Part shown: one piece after another, positions 28,533-31,164 of the stretch
How positions within the stretch are numbered: position 1 is the first letter of the stretch
Layout of the letters: each line of letters opens with the position of its first letter
NCBI RefSeq assembly: GCF_000434895.1
Contig: NZ_FR892778.1
Location: forward strand, 6,200-37,363
Direction of reading: 5' to 3'
DNA: 31,164 bases
Origin: Phascolarctobacterium succinatutens CAG:287
GTDB lineage: Bacteria; Bacillota; Negativicutes; Acidaminococcales; Acidaminococcaceae
Made by a program: the position numbers and the translations under genes
The notes under the pieces: generated by a model
What the model saw: only the letters and a program-made list of their open reading frames with translations
Told to the model about the DNA's origin: nothing
The model's database searches: none

Positions 28533-29639
28533 TTATACGTTGAAGCGGAACTCAACAACGTCGCCGTCCTGCATAACGTAATCCTTGCCCTCCAGACGAA
28601 CCAGGCCTTTTTCACGTGCTGCAGCCTTGCTGCCGCAGGCTACCAAATCATCAAAGGAAACGATTTCCGCACGGATAAAGCCACGCTCAAAGTCGGTATG
28701 GATTTTGCCTGCTGCCTGCGGAGCCTTAGTGTTAAGCTTAATAGTCCAGGCACGGGATTCCATTTCGCCCGCAGTCAGGAAGGTCATCAGGCCAAGCAGC
28801 TTGAAGCCTGCTTTAATCAGGCGGTCCAGACCGGTTTCCTCCAGGCCTGCCATTTCCAGATATTCCTTAGCCTCTTCTTCCGGAAGCTCAGCAACTTCGC
28901 TTTCCATCTTCGCGGAAACAACGATAACCTCAGCATTTTCTTCTGCAGCATATTTCTTTACAGCCTGTACATGCTCGTTACCGGACGGATCAGCAACCTC
29001 GCCCTCAGCAACGTTGGTAATGTACAGAACCGGTTTCATGGTCAGCAGATGCAGCTCGTCCAAAAACTCCTGCTCTTCCTCGGTCAGACCAAGGCGGCGT
29101 GCCGGCACACCATCAGACAGGCCGGCCATAACCTTTTCCATTACAGCCTGCTCCAGCTTAACCTTTTTATCGCCGGTTTTTGCCAGCTTAACCAGGCGCT
29201 CCTGGCGCTTTTCAACGGTTTCCATATCAGCCAGGCACAGTTCAGTGTTGATGATATCAATATCACGCAGAGGATCAATACTGCCTTCAACGTGGGTGAT
29301 GTTGCCATCCTCAAAGCAACGTACAACCTCGGCAACAGCATCCACCTCACGGATGTGGGACAGGAACTTATTGCCCAGGCCTTCGCCCTTGCTTGCACCC
29401 TTTACCAGACCGGCAATATCTACAAAGCGCATAGCTGCCGGAACAATCTTTTTGGATTTAAACATATCGCTCAGAACATCTAAGCGTTTATCAGGCACAT
29501 CAACAACGCCTACATTAGGCTCAATTGTGCAGAAGGGATAGTTTGCTGCTTCTGCGCCAGCTTTGGTAATAGCATTAAACAGGGTACTTTTGCCTACATT
29601 AGGCAGGCCAACGATACCGACTTCTAAATTTGTACTCAC
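28533..29639 (-). CDS. ychF: Ribosome-associated ATPase/GTPase YchF (OLA1 family)
   Basis: 368 residues, the usual size. G1 GLPNVGKST (11-19), the switch region NYPFCTIEPNVGVV, G3 DIAGLVKGASKGEGLGNKFL, and the altered G4 (NVAE instead of NKxD) that gives this family its ATP preference. A helical insert (about 130-200) and the C-terminal TGS domain ending DYVMQDGDVVEFRFNV follow. It binds ribosomes and affects stress responses. The start is GTG 29639 behind GAGGAG. It is ordinary in sequence; its interest is its position next to the island repeat, with parA beyond. Confidence 0.95.
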   Translation of the reverse strand: MSTNLEVGIVGLPNVGKSTLFNAITKAGAEAANYPFCTIEPNVGVVDVPDKRLDVLSDMFKSKKIVPAAMRFVDIAGLVKGASKGEGLGNKFLSHIREVDAVAEVVRCFEDGNITHVEGSIDPLRDIDIINTELCLADMETVEKRQERLVKLAKTGDKKVKLEQAVMEKVMAGLSDGVPARRLGLTEEEQEFLDELHLLTMKPVLYITNVAEGEVADPSGNEHVQAVKKYAAEENAEVIVVSAKMESEVAELPEEEAKEYLEMAGLEETGLDRLIKAGFKLLGLMTFLTAGEMESRAWTIKLNTKAPQAAGKIHTDFERGFIRAEIVSFDDLVACGSKAAAREKGLVRLEGKDYVMQDGDVVEFRFNV

Positions 29640-29756
29640 GTAAATCGCTCCTCGTCATATATATTTAGTGCGTTAAAAACTCTGTATCTAATATATTTTA
29701 CAATAATATGCTTTGATATGCAATGTTTTGACGCAAAATGGCACTCTTCCGCAGCA

Positions 29757-29794
29757 TAAAAAAGAGACAGTCCGCAGACTGCCTCTGATTTTTT
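29757..29794. terminator. Terminator between the PepSY-like gene and ychF
   Basis: AGAGACAGTC pairs with GACTGCCTCT (29764-29787) with T-runs on both sides, so it can act in both directions; it serves the minus-strand gene ending at 29803. Confidence 0.85.
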
Positions 29795-29802
29795 GCTTAG
29801 GC

Positions 29803-30288
29803 TTAGAAATATTCCAGCTCTCTCTTGGCAAATGCACCGGTTACCGGGTTCATGTCAGCTTCTACTTTATATCTTGCAGTAACGAACTCTACATCATAAT
29901 GTACATTGTTGCCCTCTTTTTCAGTTTTAATGACAATGTTTTTAGCATCAGGATATGCTTCCAGAACGATTTGTCTGATATCCTCAGGAGTTTTTACCAT
30001 CATCGTGCTGCCGGCAATATTGCTGCCTTTAATTTCTACTTCCTTAACCTTGGTAGTTGCAAGAACAACTTCTACCTCGTATTCCAGATAATTATCATTA
30101 TCGCGGAAGTTCAGAACAGCTTCGCCATCTTCTTCCTTGTAGCCATAAAATACAGCAGCAGTAGGAACCTCGGCACGTGCAGCATCAATAACCATCTGCT
30201 GATGGCTTTTAGCAGGTGCAGCAAAAGCTACTGCGCTCATTGCCAGCGCAGCCAGCATAGAAAGCAAAACTAATAATTTTTTAAACAT
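29803..30288 (-). CDS. Secreted protein with PepSY-like C-terminal domain
   Basis: A 161-residue exported protein. Its signal peptide (about 1-23, KKLLVLLSMLAALAMSAVAFA) ends at an AFA-AP cleavage site. The mature part has two similar alpha-beta units; the second (about 101-160: EDIRQIVLEAYPDAKNIVIK... to VTGAFAKRELEYF) matches the PepSY pattern of a helix, strands and an ADMNPVTG turn. PepSY domains often restrain peptidases or act as small periplasmic adaptors; no peptidase is adjacent. It starts at ATG 30288 behind a GGGGGA-type ribosome site. It lies 41 bp downstream of another secreted protein and may share its transcript. Confidence 0.75.
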   Translation of the reverse strand: MFKKLLVLLSMLAALAMSAVAFAAPAKSHQQMVIDAARAEVPTAAVFYGYKEEDGEAVLNFRDNDNYLEYEVEVVLATTKVKEVEIKGSNIAGSTMMVKTPEDIRQIVLEAYPDAKNIVIKTEKEGNNVHYDVEFVTARYKVEADMNPVTGAFAKRELEYF

Positions 30289-30329
30289 AAGTATTCCCCC
30301 TTTGAAAAAATATAATCAGCTTACCAGAC

Positions 30330-31034
30330 TTACTGTCTTTCCAAAAGTCTGTTAGCGTAAGCACGCATAGAAGGATTAGCAACGGCCTTGAAATCTGCAG
30401 GCGGCAGAGCAAAGGCAGTTGCCTCATCTACGGTATTGGAAACCTCAAGAACCTTGAAGATAGGCAGATAGCTTACTTCGTAGCCCTTCCAGTCGGCGGT
30501 GTCCTTTGCATAATAGAAGTTCAGGCTGTTGGTGCCCTTGGTCATCTTATCATAATCATAGCCGGTGGCTGCATCATTACCACCCTGCGGACGTACATTG
30601 AACCAGCTGATCAAGGTTTCGGCAAAGGGCATGCTCATGCCCGGCAGCTCAGGAACTCTGTCATAGTTTTTATTAAGATAGTCAATGGTATACCAATAGC
30701 CGTTCTTTACAAAGGAAACGGTATCCTTGATTACCTTGCCGTCACCATCGGTAGTAGTGATGCGCTCAGCATTGATGCCATTAGCTTCATTATATTCCGT
30801 ACGATTTGTGCGCTTTTGCTGTGCTGCCGGCAGCTTAGCATATGCTTCAGGCGTCAGCACCTCACGCATATCAATGGTCTGGGTTACAACCAGATGTACA
30901 GGATGCTTATCACTGTTCAAGGTCTCACCCAAAAGCTGGATGGTGCGCTGACCAGGATTATAGGCAAAAGCCATTGCTGTGCAAAGCATCGTAAAAGCAA
31001 AGGTCAAAAATAAGGTTCTAAAAGATGTTTTCAT
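30330..31034 (-). CDS. Secreted protein of unknown function
   Basis: A 234-residue exported protein I do not recognise. The signal peptide (about 1-24, FLTFAFTMLCTAMAFA) is followed by a mature domain with alternating strands, repeated aromatic motifs (NGYWYTIDYLNKNYDRVPELPG, NSLNFYYAKDTADWKGYEVSYLP) and few cysteines, reminiscent of periplasmic lipid- or lipoprotein-carrier folds, but not enough to name. The start is ATG 31034 behind GAGGTGA; a GTG three codons earlier lies in the ribosome site. An extended -10 (TGA-TATAAT) lies about 35 bp upstream. Confidence 0.7.
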   Translation of the reverse strand: MKTSFRTLFLTFAFTMLCTAMAFAYNPGQRTIQLLGETLNSDKHPVHLVVTQTIDMREVLTPEAYAKLPAAQQKRTNRTEYNEANGINAERITTTDGDGKVIKDTVSFVKNGYWYTIDYLNKNYDRVPELPGMSMPFAETLISWFNVRPQGGNDAATGYDYDKMTKGTNSLNFYYAKDTADWKGYEVSYLPIFKVLEVSNTVDEATAFALPPADFKAVANPSMRAYANRLLERQ

Positions 31035-31125
31035 GCAATTCACCTCGTATGTATAGTACTACTCTTATTATATCATGTTAAGGCCTGCGTAAATAAGTAA
31101 ATTTTTTGTGATTTTTACACAAACG

Positions 31126-31153
31126 AAAACCCCGCAGCCTAATGACTGCGGGG
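31126..31153 (-). terminator. Terminator of a gene outside the window
   Basis: CCCCGCAG (31130-31137) pairs with CTGCGGGG (31146-31153), followed on the minus strand by TTTTCG. It should end a minus-strand gene lying to the right of the window. Confidence 0.8.
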
Positions 31154-31164
31154 TATAAGTTTCG

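Noticed and set aside
28585..29541. A 318-codon open frame on the plus strand opposite ychF
   Set aside because: It is antisense to a fully conserved ychF, has no ribosome site, and its composition (Ser/Arg/Thr-rich) is that of a shadow frame.
1..31164. CRISPR array, tRNA, rRNA, transposase or integrase genes
   Set aside because: No regularly spaced repeats, cloverleaf-like sequences, rRNA segments or recombinase motifs were seen; an exhaustive scan was not possible by eye.

Overview
The window looks like a chromosomal segment of a diderm Firmicute (Negativicutes), most plausibly an Acidaminococcaceae/Phascolarctobacterium-like gut anaerobe. The grounds are the moderate G+C, strong GGAGG-type ribosome sites, frequent TTG starts, a fused BioW-BioF protein and lipoprotein-type Liv binding proteins. 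The genus is recalled from gene style, not tested.

Layout. 1-1115: a truncated DUF2520 dehydrogenase-like gene on the minus strand with a long terminator-containing leader, divergent from a small tautomerase. 1155-6125: a plus-strand biotin operon: bioD, bioA (broken by a 28-bp GC-rich insert), a small membrane protein and a bioWF fusion. Its strong promoter overlaps candidate BirA half-sites, and two copies of a ~119-bp intergenic repeat lie between its genes. It makes biotin from free pimelate; bioB is not in the window. 6149-10740: a TudS/DUF523 protein, a flotillin, a YbjJ-like MFS carrier with an attenuator-like leader, and a membrane protein with a Nudix-like tail. 10893-11215 is non-coding and full of inverted repeats.

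11233-18251 is a minus-strand branched-chain amino acid uptake block. A strong promoter at 18246-18275 drives two tandem livJ-type lipoproteins, then livH, livM, livG and livF; a CBS-ACT sensor and a DUF951 protein follow. 18517-18930 is a small membrane protein on the plus strand. 19016-21324 holds DUF4446, parB and parA (chromosome segregation).

21441-28515 is an accessory island between parA and ychF. It holds a type III restriction-modification system (mod-res), a candidate small RNA, a tightly coupled three-gene module (DUF4417, an MGGRGS protein, an acidic 93-aa protein) behind a structured leader with a frameshifted mini-ORF, and a class II Fic protein. The island is bounded by a near-identical 42-bp direct repeat that acts as a terminator at both ends. 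ychF and two secreted proteins close the window.

The best candidates for something undescribed are the DUF4417/MGGRGS module with its leader, the direct-repeat island boundary, the two attenuator-like leaders (before the DUF2520 and MFS genes), and the repeats plus bioA lesion in the biotin operon.
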